Source: Tillandsia leiboldiana
Taxonomy: Eukaryota > Streptophyta > Magnoliopsida > Poales > Bromeliaceae
Reading direction: 5' to 3'
Length of the DNA stretch: 64,000 nucleotides
Assembly: GCA_029204045.2 (NCBI GenBank)
Contig: CM055073.1
Span: 29,064,599 to 29,128,598, forward strand
The notes under the pieces were generated by a model. It did not search any database. It saw only the letters and a list, made by a program, of their open reading frames with translations, and was not told the DNA's origin. This document shows, in pieces, positions 1-39,535 of the stretch (within the stretch, counting starts at the first letter, position 1; each line of letters starts with the position of its first letter). Made by a program: the position numbers and the translations under genes.

Positions 1-329
1 CTTTACATATATGTGCCATGATTTTCAGTATTAGTAGATACTTCAGTTATTGCACTTTTACAGTCTTTCTGATAATTTTGGTTCGCCGAACTGAAAATCG
101 AATAACACTACATCGTTTAGCTCGACTAAACTAGTCAAGTGGTGTTTTTACTTCGTCGAGATTGGGTCTAGACTCTAGTTAGGTCAGGTTAGGCTAATTG
201 ATCGATACTTAATCGAAAACTTCGGAAATTCGAATTTTTGAATTACAGAAAATCGAGAAAAATGATATAAATTAATTTTTCAGATTTAAAAATTTTCGAG
301 TATTACACCCTAACTTTACGCATCCCTCG
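1..329. other. AT-rich non-coding DNA at window edge
   Basis: No coding pattern or recognisable element. It precedes the duplicated segment that begins near 'ctaactttacgc' at about 310. Confidence 0.5.
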
Positions 330-1135
330 CTCACTCTCCCTCTCTTCTCCCATTCTCTCCTTCCAAATCCTAACCATAAGGCGTGGTAATCTCAACTTTA
401 AATCCAAGGTGATCCTCCGTTGCCCTCCTCTCTCCCTTAGATTCGAATTGAATCTTTTCGATCTCTTCCTCTCCGTTTTTCTCTCGATTTGAGTGTTGAA
501 TCGAGGGTTTTGGTGCTACGTTTTTGGCACCAATAGGGTCGTCTTGGTGGTGTTCTTCGTGCCCTGGTGCGGCCATTGCCAAGCCCTAGCTCCCACGTGG
601 GGGCACACTGCCACCGTCCTCAAAGCCGTCGCCGCCCTCGGCGCTGACGCTCACCAATCGCTCCCTCAGGTGTGGAATTGCACACTCTGATTTTGTCCTG
701 TTTCTGCTTAATTGGTGTTGTTGTTTGTGATTGTTATTGTGATTGTGATTGTGGTGGCTTACTTTGAATAAGAGAATTATGGGTCACATATCAAATTGTA
801 GTTGACAGATTTAGTATCGGTGAGTTGCTCGAGTTGCTTGATCGGAGGAGTTATGTTATAGAACATTTAGAAAATTTGATCCTATTGATTTAGTGGCAAA
901 TGCAAATATATCCCCGTGAACTTGGTGCAAGTTGACTTCAGTTGACTATTGTGAACGCAAGGCTGAAGGAGCAAGTAGTTTTCTTTCCATTTCCATGTTC
1001 ATAACCATTTTGTCTACTCCAAGTGCACATGCCAGTTTGAAGTCTCTGTGCAGATATTACCTGACTACATCTCATTAGGACAGTGGTGTTCTCTCTACTT
1101 ATGCAAAAGTTTTTAGGGCTTGATCTTAGAAGAAT
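310..1135 (+). pseudogene. PDIL2-3/P5-like protein disulfide isomerase fragment, copy 1
   Basis: Positions 541-669 read as a thioredoxin-fold piece with the motif FFVPWCGHC, then ALAPTW, ATVLK and DAHQSLPQ. This matches the first thioredoxin domain of plant P5-type PDIs (usual form FFAPWCGHCKAL..W). The catalytic CGHC is intact. The reading frame upstream does not give a signal peptide or full domain N-terminus, and the frame closes just after 669, where a GT follows CAG like the donor of the ancestral intron. Only one exon survives, of a gene normally over 400 aa, so this is a fragment. The same segment, flanking non-coding sequence included, recurs at about 34850-35705. It lies just upstream of the first recognised GLE1 exon. 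It could supply 5'UTR sequence to that gene, but nothing here proves it. Confidence 0.65.
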
Positions 1136-1841
1136 TTATTAAGACATGAGATGTTGGATTCTTAGAATATAGGATATAATTAATCACTTTTTAAGCTATC
1201 AATTTGATTTCGAGAGGGTAAAATATATGTACCTTAAAATGCAAATATTTAGATTTTTAGAATTTGAAATATGTTATAATAGTCTCAAAAGTATACCTTT
1301 TAATGGAATCGCTCAATAAGATTCACAGGAGATGTTTTCAATTATGAAATAATAGATAGATGGAGATGTTTTCACTTAATGTTGATGAGATCCATGTACT
1401 TTATTGTTTAATTACTTTCCATATTTATTAGTTATTATATAATTTCACGTACTGAAATAATGGCTATGAGAAGAATCATATATTTTGCTTTATTTCTACC
1501 CGTTAACGTAATGGCAAATATGTTTCAGTTAGTTTGATCGACTAAAATGCTACTTTTTATTTATGTCTTTTTGTTGTGCTACATTTTTTCATATCCTTTG
1601 TATGCTTGGTTAAAGTTTTGATGATGAATTACAATTATACTTAAATCCCGTTTGGTTCATGATTTGTTATATTTCGATAATTTTTTATCTTTTCTATTGA
1701 AATATTCAAGTCATTATCATTCAATCTCTGTTTAAATCCTTTCAGACAATTTCTGAAATATGTTAGTATCATCCAATCTCTGTTTATTCTCATCCTATTC
1801 TGATCTCTTTAACCTTTTTGCTTTCAAGAAAAGTAGTTTAT

Positions 1842-1876
<35 letters not shown>

Positions 1877-1887
1877 CTTTCTTGCAG
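670..1887. other. Non-coding stretch before first recognised GLE1 exon
   Basis: AT-rich sequence. The part up to about 1135 is shared with the second PDI-fragment copy. The missing first GLE1 exon, or its 5'UTR intron, should lie here or upstream of the window. I could not choose among several GT donors. Confidence 0.4.
1843..1873. repeat. Poly-C tract (31 C)
   Basis: An uninterrupted run of C forms most of the pyrimidine tract just upstream of the acceptor AG at 1886-1887 of GLE1. On the minus strand it gives a spurious polyglycine frame, and on the plus strand a polyproline frame. Confidence 0.95.
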
Positions 1888-29052
<27,165 letters not shown>

Positions 29053-30136
29053 AACAAACAGGATATTTGTATGTAACATACTTGCTTGCAGAACTTTATG
29101 TCTTCGATTAAGTGTATTATTAGTTCTCTAAGTCATTTGTCAAGCTGTAATTTGTTACTTTCTTTTGTGTTTATCATGTAAGTTAAATGTGAGATACTTA
29201 TTCTCCTTTTGCGTGAAACATCAATTCAAAATTGAAATTGCAGTGAATCACCAAATGCCCATCACTTCAGAAGCCACTCTTGATGTTATGTTTGTTGTTT
29301 GCAGATTCGAGGCCTGAGAGAGCCCGGGTAATCATAACATGTGAATATCCTGCTTCTACCTTGGTGTGAATGGAGAATTTGTAATGGATAAGACTTTTTT
29401 TTCAAATAATATTGTAAAATCTTATAATTGGTTAAATAAATCGGCTAAAAAAATTATTTGGTCAAAGGATTTTTTTTTTGCCAACTCAATGCTATAGTAG
29501 ATAATTTTGTCAAAAATGCTTTTAGCAAGACGGCGGACGATTTACTTCCTTGTAAATGGCAAGACAGATTTTAAGTAGATTTTTCAAATTTTATTCATAA
29601 TTATTTTGACGATAAATTTTTAGAAGAAATTTCAAAGAGTATAAATTTTATTAACAGTTACTTTATACGATAAATCTTCAGCATATATCTTACAGGAGTA
29701 TAAATTTTATTCACACATAATCGTGAGTCGTTCATCGTTCGTCGTCTTCTTAAAACTAACAGTTCACTGCTTTTGATAGAATTATCTATATAAAATTTTA
29801 CAGATTTACTTAGAAAGAAAATACAAGTCTTAATGGAAAGGTTTCAAGAGATGGTGGTTCCCTGGTCGCTGCAAGCAGAGGTCGATAGAGTATTGGTATC
29901 CCGTGTGATGTTCTTGAATACAAGTACAATTTGCACATTTCCCCTAGCCTAAGTTCACAAGTTTAGTTTTGGGATTGCGTTGGGCCAAAGACAAATGCTT
30001 TATATGAATAGGATTAAATCTTATCCTCTCTTTCAAACCCAACACGATTCTTTCTATTCAATTAATTTAATCCGGCTCGTATTGGACTAAATAATCTCAG
30101 CTCAATTAGTGAGATTTCCTTGATAGAACTAAATCT

Positions 30137-30188
<52 letters not shown>

Positions 30189-30218
30189 CCCAATACCACC
30201 CTCCTCTGCCCTACCAGT
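29053..30218. other. GLE1 3'UTR and downstream intergenic DNA
   Basis: Follows the GLE1 stop. The first few hundred bases are probably 3'UTR, with AATAAA-like words near 29430, but I cannot fix the cleavage site. A (CT)n run lies at about 30138-30185. No gene seen. Confidence 0.45.
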
Positions 30219-30227
30219 CCCCTCTAG

Positions 30228-30665
30228 CGGGCTTTTTTTTCAAAATAACACTTAAAAATTTTATAATTTACGAAATGACTCTGTGAAATTTTTATTTGGC
30301 GAAATAATCCTGCTTGCGCCAACTCAGCATCAGGTGGGACGAGACTTCAAAAGATAGTGAATTGTTCACCGCCTTCGTAAAGATTTGCCGCCTCTATTAA
30401 AACCCTATAAAGACGGTGAATCGTTCACCGCCTTCTTAAGACGGTAAAAGATTCACCACTTTTAAGTATATTTTTCACCATTTACGCAATTAAAAGCTGA
30501 CTTTTTTGATAAGTGGCATAAGACGGTGAATCGTTCACCGTTTTTAAGACAACATCAAAAGACGGTGAACGATTCACCGCCTTTAAGAGAAAAGCAGAAG
30601 GCAATGAACTATTCATCGCCTTTAACTTGAAAAGCAGAAGGCGGTGAATGATTCACCGCTTTTCT
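30228..30665. repeat. Left TIR with tandem hairpin motifs
   Basis: Several palindromes of the form GGTGAATCGTTCACCG appear at short intervals, some perfect and some with one or two changes. The right TIR (34395-34827) carries the same set in mirror order. Confidence 0.8.
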
Positions 30666-30819
30666 TATTATCCCATCACCCGCAACCACCCCACACCGCA
30701 CAATCGCTCTCTATCACTCTCTCCCCAATCACCACAGTCGCCACCGCCGCAGTCCTTTCCGACGCCGTTACCGTCGCCGAAGGCGTTGCCGTTGCCAAAG
30801 GCCTTCGACCCACACAGTT

Positions 30820-30820
<1 letters not shown>

Positions 30821-30895
<75 letters not shown>
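30821..30895. repeat. (CT)n microsatellite
   Basis: About 37 CT units between GC-rich flanks in the Mutator-like element, upstream of the mobile-domain pseudogene. Confidence 0.95.
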
Positions 30896-30898
<3 letters not shown>

Positions 30899-31976
30899 CT
30901 ACATTCTTGAAACAATCACCGTCGCCGTCCGTCGTCCATTGCCGTCCAAGGTCTCCTACATTTCCTCCCACATTCCCGCACAGTCGCCGTCTCCGTCCGC
31001 CGTCCGTTGTTGCTGTCGCCGTCCTCCTTCCTCGCCGTCGCCCTAGCACTTACTGGTATATCTCTCAATTTTGATTTTCAGATAAGTGGGGCAGAGGGGT
31101 GGGGTCGGGTCGGGTGGGGGTCGCGGCTTTGGGCCGGTGGGGAGGGTTGGTGGTGTGGCAGGTGGTAGTGGGGTGGCGCTGTTGCTGACAAAGTCCACGA
31201 GGCCGCAGTGGAGTTGCGTTGCAGCTGCAACTCCACGGGGCTGCTGTGGGGCGGCGGTGTGGTGCTGCGGCCAGTGGATTCGTTTCAAACTCCACGGGTC
31301 CAAGAATGGTGGGAGTTGCAGTTGGGAAATTAAGATTAGGATGTTGGCCGGGGAGATGATTAAGATTGCCGAGGGGATTAAGATGGGGGATTTTAAGATG
31401 GGGTTGTGATATGGCATGATTGGCGACAGGAAGAGAATTATTGTTGATTAGTTGATTAAGATGGGTCACGACCCTCTTTAATTATTATTCAAGCAATAGG
31501 GACTATTCCTGTGTTGAGCCAAAAGGCCGGTGCTGTCCATTCTCTTTGTTGAATTGGTGTGTGGGATAGGAAGACCTTGGAGTGATCACTTTTTTTCTCA
31601 TTATTATTTTTCTTTATTATTTTATGACTTAACTATTTTATATTATTTTGAGAGAATAGTAATTATAGTTTAGATATCTTATTTAGAAATATTTTTTTTG
31701 TGTAGTTAAAATGGCTAATCGTTGTATGTCACTAAGTGTTCATTGGGTCAGCATTTATCAGGAGTGAGGTAAGAGCTAAAAAATTTTATTTGATATTTAT
31801 CGTAATATTATTAAGTCGAATTGATAATCTAACTACATTCTGTTGCATCATAGGGGTATCATACTGTTTAGTTCACAAAGCATGGCCGCAAGTTAAACCA
31901 GTAGGAACTTGACCATCCAGTGGTGCTCGATCTTCTATGATAGTTTGGATTCTATTATATATCATGACTTAGATGC

Positions 31977-34180
31977 GTGCAACTGGATCAAGCTTTATTA
32001 GCCGCTCTTGTTGAGAGATGGAGACATGAGATGCAAACTTTCCACTTCCGACACGGTGAGATGACGGTTTCTGGTCTTCGTGTGGATGGTCCGCCCGTGA
32101 TAGGTACCGCACTGCACGCGTGGCCGGAGTTATGTGAGTTGCTATTAGGAGAAGTGCCGGATGACATCAAGGCGAGATAGATTCGATTGGACTGGTTATA
32201 TCAGCGTTACCACTACATACATCTGGATGCCCCTGCAAGTGTAGTTGTAGCTACAGCACGTGCGTATATGTTATATCACATTGGGTGTAGTTTGTTTTCC
32301 AATCCTACTGAATATAGAGTTCATCTTAAGTGACTTCCACTTTTGGAGGATTTTGCCGTGTGCGGCGATTTTGCGTGGGGTGCAATAGCTTTGGCCTATC
32401 TCTATCGAGCATTAGGAGTTGCCTCATTAAAAGAAAAGGCCGAACGTTGTTGCTTTGCGACTTTATTACATGTATAATATGTAATATTTGAATTTTATTA
32501 TTATATTAATATATTGGTGTTTAATATTTTAATTATTATATTAAGATATTGGTGTTTATTTTTAGATTTTGATGTGGGACCATATTCATATCGGTCAACC
32601 TACAAGCGTTGGAGCAATGCCCGATATAGTAGATCAATCCCTTTGGGTTGCCGATATGACATATTTATTTGATAATTATTGTATTTCAAATGTAATTGCA
32701 ACTAATACATATATTTTATAATTTAGATGGGTCAACGCTAGTGGATTGTGATTTGGAGCTAATGTTAGGACTACTGACAATGAGTTTTATCGAGATGAGT
32801 TAGATCAATAGAGAGAGTTCCAGGTACGTACATATTTTATTCAATACTTTAAATATATTTTTTCTAAACCACTTTTATATTAACTAATCATTTCGGCTTA
32901 TTAACAGATTATATAGATGCCGTACATATATTCTATTATAGCCGCATTACTGGACTTCTATGTACAGGAGCCTCGCAAGTAGATCTGGCGATCAAGAACT
33001 GTATTGATTTCCTTTCATATTATAGAGATGCATATATCAGATCGAGTCCTACGACATTTTGGTCTTCTCCAGCATATACCAATTAATGTGGAGACCATCC
33101 GTTGTGTGACATCACGGCGGCGTCCGGATGAGGTTTGGGTCGCCTTTCACGCTGCACACATTGAGAGATGATCTAAGGGAATACAAAATATTTTCGATCA
33201 GCTCCCGATTGTTGGTGATGACCCTATACAAGCAACCTCCATTTATATGCAGTGGTATTGGACAATAACGAGAATATGGATATCTCGTCCAGTACAGCGT
33301 CCTTCGGTGACTTTCCAGCCTCGTGGGCATATCAAGAAAGCACTGGTATGATAATTTATATATTTAAATTTAACATGTATTTTAAATTTAATATAAATTT
33401 AATTTATATTTTAAAATGCAGGTCAACACATTACGACAGACGAACTACAGTATAAGGCAATTAGTTGATGATCCTCCTGCGACTTTTACGATAGTAGAGA
33501 CTGACAGATATCTGTTCGTATATTGATATGGTACTAGACAATGTATCTATTCTACCTACTGCCAGAGATTCAGGGGGTCGAGATCATACTCACGCATCGA
33601 CATTAGGTCATCATATGCGACGTTCTCCGTCGACATCGACTCATCAGGTATCTTCATTTTATTGTAATTTTTTAAGGGCATTTAATATATTTTCTAATTT
33701 AGTGTTGCAATTCAAATTAACTGACTAATTAAGTGTCTCATTATTTTATCACTAAAACTGTAATTTAATTCCATTTATTATTTGACCTCCTTCAATATCG
33801 GGCCATCAGGTACCGTGATCTCTATCTCCTCCCATTCAGACCCCTGCGGCATTTCCTTCCACTTCAGAGTCGCTTCTACCGCCAATATCACGTACTTATT
33901 TTGTTTGATATATTCACGCCATCATGTCTCGTCATCATCACAACAGTTACTAGTATCTACACCGGCCGCTTTTGAGGGTGACCGACCACTACCACAAGAG
34001 ATCTAGGAGATTTCTAAGCATCATAAGGGCACTATTATCGAGAATCTTGATTAGATACTAGGCATCGAGCCACTTGGTGATATACCTATTATTGAGCTTG
34101 ATGTTCATTGTGGGCGTGGACGTGGGCAAGGGCATGGACGGGGGCGTGGGCGTGGCCGAGAACGTCGAGAGAGAGGATGA
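31977..34180 (+). pseudogene. Plant mobile domain (PMD / MAIN-like) protein, decayed
   Basis: The frame from 31977 reads QLDQALLAALVERWR, then TFHFRHGEMT and GLRVDGPPVIGT. After an in-frame TAG at 32178-32180 it resumes with IRLDWLYQRYHYIHLDAP, ATARAYMLYHIGCSLFSNPT, another in-frame stop (TGA near 32330), then LPLLEDFAVCGDFAWGAIAL and YLYRALGVASLKEKAERCC. Later pieces include WMPY-like and ETIRCVTSRRRPDEVW stretches up to about 33500, and a Gly/Arg-rich tail (GRGRGQGHGRGRGRG) that ends at a stop near 34180. This is the conserved order of plant mobile domain proteins, found both in host MAIN/MAIL genes and inside transposons. Its position between two TIRs makes it the cargo of the Mutator-like element. 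The stops fall where homologues usually have Gln and Trp codons. Not functional. Confidence 0.75.
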
Positions 34181-34394
34181 GCTCAATATTGAGTTTTAGA
34201 TTGAACGTGTTACTTTTTTTAGTTTATATGTTTTAAAAAGTTTGTATTATTGAAATTCTGGTGATGTTGAACTTTCTTTGCTACTCATCGATTATTTCTT
34301 ATTGTGGTAAAGTTTGTTGTTTAAATTTTGATTGTTGTGAAAATTTTTGTACAATTTTTGATTTTTTGTACTTATAAAATGATGCTGGGTGTGT

Positions 34395-34827
34395 GCCAGG
34401 TTAAAGACGGTGAACTATCCACCGCCTTCTGTTTTGTTTTAAAGGCGGTGAATGGTTCACTGCCTTCTACTTTTCTCTTAAAGGCGGTGAATCGTTCATC
34501 ATCTTCTAATATTGTCTTAAAGACGGTGAACGATTCACCGTCTTATGCCACTTATAAAAAAACCCAGTTTTAAATTGTGTAAGTGGTGAAAAATACACTT
34601 AAAGGTGGTGAATCGTTCACCGTCTTTAGAAGCCGGTGAATGATTCACCGCCTTTGTAGGGTTTTAATACCGTCTTCATAAAAGCGGTGAACGATTCATC
34701 GCTATTTAAAGGCTCGTCCCACCTGGCGCTGAGTTGGTGAAAGCAGAATTATTTCGCCAAATAAAAATTTCACAGGGCCATTTCACAAATTATAAATATT
34801 TTAAGGGTTATTTTGAAAAAAAAAAGT
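34395..34827. repeat. Right TIR with tandem hairpin motifs
   Basis: Mirror of 30228-30665, ending in CAAATTATAAATATT, a GGGTTATTTTG block and an A-rich end just before the 9-bp TSD. Confidence 0.8.
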
Positions 34828-34849
34828 CCCCTCCAGCTTATCCCCTGCG

Positions 34850-35705
34850 TCTCCCATTCTCTTCTCCCAAGCCTTAATTTTACGCGTCCCTCACTTGCTC
34901 TCCCCCCCCCCTCTTTTCCCATTCTCTCCTTCCAAATCCTAGCCATAAGACGTGGTAATCTCAACTTTAAATCCAAGGTGATCCTCTGTTCCCTTCTCTC
35001 TCCCTTAGATTCGAATCAAATCTTTTTGATCTCTTCATATCCGTTTTTCTCTCGATTTGAGTGTTGAATCGAGGTTTTGGTGCTACGTTTTGGGCACCAA
35101 TAGGGTCGTCTGGGTGGTGTTCTTCGTGCCCTTGTACGATCATTGTCAAGCCCTAGATCCCATGTGAGAGTGCACTGCCACCGTCCTCAAAGTCGTTGCC
35201 GCTCTCAGCGTCGACGCTCACCAATCGCTTACTCAGGTGTGGAATCGCACACTCTGATTTTGTCCTATTTCTACTTAATTGGTGTTATTTGGTGTTATTG
35301 TTTGTGATTGTGATTGTGATTGTGATTGTGGTGGCTTACTTTGAATCAAAGAATTATGGGTCACATGTCAACTTGTAGTTGACAGATTTAGTATTGGTGC
35401 GTTGCTCGAGTTGCTTCATCGTAGGAATTTCGTTATTGAACATTTAGAAAATTTGATCCTATTGATTTAGTGGCAAATGCAAATATATTCCTGTGAACTT
35501 GGTGCAAGTTGACTTTAGTTGACTATTGTGAAACGTAAGGCTGAAGGAGCAAGCAGTTTTCTTTTCCACTTCCATGTTCATAACCATTTTGTCCACTCTA
35601 AGTGGACATGCCAGTTTGAAGTCTCTGTGAAGATATTACCTGACTACATTTAGTTAGGGCAGTGGTGTTCTGTCTGCTTATGCAGAAGATTTTAGGGCTT
35701 GAACA
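34850..35705 (+). pseudogene. PDIL2-3/P5-like protein disulfide isomerase fragment, copy 2
   Basis: A second copy of the segment at 310-1135, colinear across leader, exon and following intron-like DNA. The exon (about 35104-35233) reads VVWVVFFVP, but the active site has decayed: where copy 1 has WCGHC, this copy has LYDHC. A TGA follows shortly after. The later part, ATVLKVVAAL and DAHQSLTQ, is still readable. It is more degraded than copy 1. The Mutator-like element has inserted at its 5' edge. Homology to copy 1 stops near 35705. Confidence 0.65.
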
Positions 35706-36252
35706 TCCATTATTTGCGTATTTAATATAGAAATATTAGTGCTTAAGCTCGTTACCATCGATTAAGCGATTTCGGAATCTGACTAGCAGTACTATTTAGA
35801 AGGTGTCGACGTCCCGGACACCGTGCTCATTGTCTAGAGCGCAAACGACGACCGAGGAGTGCGCTGGAGCAACCTTTCCTTTGGGTCTTGGGGTCTTCAG
35901 GAGCGGCGTTGTCACACCAGTGATCGAAGGCTGATCTAATCATAGCGAAAGGGAGCACGTCGATGTACAAGAACCCATGAAGGCCGTGCTCCACTGCTGG
36001 AACAGGAGGCTCGGCCAAACAAACCCTAGCTCGCAACAAATCTTGGAGTGGCGGCAGCAACTCGGCCTCCAGCGATCATGGGCGGTTCGCATAAGCAAGG
36101 GGAGGTTGTAGCCGACGGGAGGAGATTTGGGGAGGCGGCAGTTGGTAGCGAGAAGCGGTGGTGGCGGCAGAAGACCTAGGCTTGCGGCCGCGACTTCAAC
36201 AACTTGAGCTCAGGTTGGAAACCAAGCTCGGGAGGGGGAGGGAGAGGGGGAA

Positions 36253-36288
<36 letters not shown>

Positions 36289-36332
36289 CGATGGGGTAGG
36301 ATGGAGGGAGGTCGCCATAATGCCGGGAGGTT
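35706..36332. other. GC-rich repeat-like DNA, left part of an interrupted segment
   Basis: Continuous with 37551-38073 before the solo LTR inserted. The minus-strand open frame at 35827-36060 has no domain I recognise. Its style (GGCGGCGG tracts, short open frames) fits an old retroelement LTR or untranslated region. Confidence 0.35.
36255..36288. repeat. Poly-G tract (34 G)
   Basis: An uninterrupted G run in a G/A-rich context, 50 bp before the solo LTR. Confidence 0.95.
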
Positions 36333-36337
36333 GGTGA

Positions 36338-37545
36338 TGTTAAGGATTTTTGTATTGACGTATTTCGTGAAGTGTTTTAAGTCTTGAAGATTGAAGTTGA
36401 AGAATTGTCGATCACATACATCAATCTAAAAAAGAATGGATTCAAAATATTTAGGTACGTTAAATTAAATGTTTTTGGTAATTTGAATATATTCTTATAG
36501 TTTAGAAACACATGAAATAATTTTTATGGCATAAAAATAAAAAAATGGACAATTTTAGTGTTCTGGATCCGGATCAGGCAGATCCAGTCCGGACCCCGAA
36601 CATGGTTTGGTTCATGCGCAATTTCAGTCCGGATCAGACCCCATCCAGTCCGGACCCTGAATCATATTTTTGAGAATTTTCTTGGCTGTGACGACAGTCC
36701 GGATCAGACTCATTCCAGTCCGGACCGCCGTGCGAAAAAAATTCTGTTAAGGCAGTTTTTGATTCTTATCTCTTTCCAAAAGGTTTATTTTCTATAAATA
36801 GACCCAAAAGTTCATCTTTTAGGGTATGGAATATACGGGAAAAAAGGTAAGCCGAAGATAATCCACATATAGAGAAGGAAAGGAAAACATATTTATTTTA
36901 TATTTCTTCATCTATATTGATTAATTTGATTCTAGGATTTTTCAAACTCTCTATTTCTTATAGAATCAAATTGATGAATACTTAGATGGTGTTTTCTTGT
37001 CTATATATGATTATCTAAGTATTTAATTCCATCACCACCAATAAACAAACAACGATTTTCGAAAGGAACATCGACGCGTGGATTCGCGTGGCCTTGTGAT
37101 TCAAGGTGATATCGACTTTGTGGATTCGGAGTTAGGCACATTTGTGTGATCGACTCATGCTATATTGGTGAAGACCGTGGATTCGGTTGGACGTCGTGGA
37201 TTCGACGTTGGACTTCGTGGATTCGAAGTTGGACACAAATTGTATGATCGAGGCGCATTGAGAACTGCGGAGAAGATCTACTTGGAGCATATGAAAAAGG
37301 ATGAGTCGTAGTGTGCGTTACATCACCTTGTACGTGTTTTAATCTTAGTGGATTTTTCCGTGTGATCGGTCTCGTGGTTTTTTACTTCTGGATTGGAGTT
37401 TTTCATGTAAAAATCTTGCGTATATTTTTATTTTCCGCATTTGGTTATTTTTACGCAAAGATATCTGAGTTTTATTGTTTACACCTATTCACCCCCCTCT
37501 ATGCGATTTTTTTCCTATTTAGATCCTTGGATCCCATAACCCACA
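36338..37545. mobile_element. Solo LTR, 1208 bp
   Basis: Begins TGTTAAGGATTTTTG and ends CCCATAACCCACA, flanked by the perfect 5-bp TSD GGTGA at 36333-36337 and 37546-37550. Near its end is TATTCACCCCCCTCTA, a common feature near plant Copia LTR 3' ends. Three GGATCAG/CAGTCCGGACC blocks lie inside. No internal domain, so a recombination product. Confidence 0.82.
36567..36727. repeat. Imperfect direct repeats with CAGTCCGGA words inside the solo LTR
   Basis: Three blocks (about 36567-36596, 36625-36658, 36695-36727), each with GGATCAG followed by CCAGTCCGGACC, spaced about 60-70 bp. They may be regulatory repeats of the LTR promoter region; that role is inference. Confidence 0.6.
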
Positions 37546-37550
37546 GGTGA

Positions 37551-38073
37551 CGACAGCCCGAGGTGGTGTGACCGAGGATCGAGGCGGCGCAGGTGGAGAG
37601 ATGGAGGCTGGGGTTGGCCGGGCTCCGATGGCCGGAGTAGTCTCGTTGGAGGCGAAGGAGGCGGCTGGTGGTTGGGGGAGAGAGGAGTTGAATGGGGAGG
37701 AGAAAGGGGTATTGAAACCCTAGATGCCTAATTTATAGTTTTGGTATTTTTGCAATTTAGTCCCTAAAAACTCCGAATTTCATTCTAAGCTCTTCCTAGC
37801 ATGTGTAATCTGCACACTAGCACCTCCCCATGAAATTTCATGCGATTTGATATATAAGTTACGCTCTTTGCAGAAAAATCTCTATTACCTCGATTCTCTC
37901 TCACCGTTTTTCTCTTTAAATTATGCTTTTACCATGTAGAATTACAAAATTGACCCTTCCACGACTTTTGACTCTGTTAGACGTTGAGAGTGGCGATTTT
38001 GTTTCACTGAAAATTGTTCAGTTTTGCAAGATTAGCCAATTTTCTGAATTTTTTTATTAAAATTGAAACTCAG
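37551..38073. other. GC-rich to AT-rich repeat-like DNA, right part of the interrupted segment
   Basis: Starts with GAGGCGGCGCAGGTGG-type sequence and passes into AT-rich DNA before the (TA)n tract. No coding sequence recognised. Probably part of an old LTR-type repeat. Confidence 0.35.

Positions 38074-38150
<77 letters not shown>
38074..38150. repeat. (TA)n microsatellite
   Basis: About 38 TA units, flanking the TIR element that starts at 38151. Confidence 0.95.
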
Positions 38151-39284
<1,134 letters not shown>

Positions 39285-39306
39285 TATATATATATATATA
39301 TATATA

Positions 39307-39535
39307 GCTAGGCTGGAATACTATTAATAGTACCAAGTTATTGGTATTACTAAGTTTTTAACCCTTGAATTAATAGATGTGTGGTTGAGATGATAGTGGG
39401 TCCCTTGGGTTTAATAGGTGGTTGGAAAAATAGTAAAATCTAACGGATGAAAATGATCAAAGGGGTTGATCTAAAGGTTGAAAACTTTGTAGCACCAATG
39501 GCTTCATACTATTAATAGTATAGTAGCCGGACTCT
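39307..39535 (-). mobile_element. Small TIR element, ~230 bp (family A)
   Basis: TACTATTAATAGTACCAAG at the left and its inverse TACTATTAATAGTATAGTAGCC at the right. The interior is the reverse of the element at 40489-40704. It is preceded by (TA)n and followed by TATATAGAG. Confidence 0.7.

Larger units (their letters stand above)
30228..34827 (+). mobile_element. Mutator-like element, 4.6 kb, with hairpin-filled TIRs and a plant-mobile-domain pseudogene
   Basis: Flanked by a 9-bp duplication with one mismatch, CCCCTCTAG (30219-30227) and CCCCTCCAG (34828-34836). Long TIRs of about 430 bp (30228-30665, 34395-34827) begin with T-rich ends and CAAAATAAC. They hold repeated palindromes built on GGCGGTGAATCGTTCACCGCC-like words. 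The interior carries a GC-rich 5' region with a long (CT)n tract and a decayed plant mobile domain gene. No MURA-type transposase seen. The element sits inside the duplicated PDI-fragment segment, almost at its left edge. The small MITE at 9001-9563 is a relative. Confidence 0.8.

Noticed and set aside
310..690. Functional small thioredoxin-like gene
   Set aside because: Only one exon of a P5-type PDI survives, with no signal peptide and an immediate stop; a second decayed copy exists.
30644..31469. Pro/Ser-rich and Gly-rich open frames near the left TIR
   Set aside because: They come from (CT)n and GC-rich leader DNA of the Mutator-like element and overlap on both strands without any conserved motif.
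30228..34827. CRISPR-like array, because of repeated palindromes with spacing
   Set aside because: The repeats are in TIRs of a plant transposon, vary in sequence, lack uniform spacers, and this is a eukaryotic genome.
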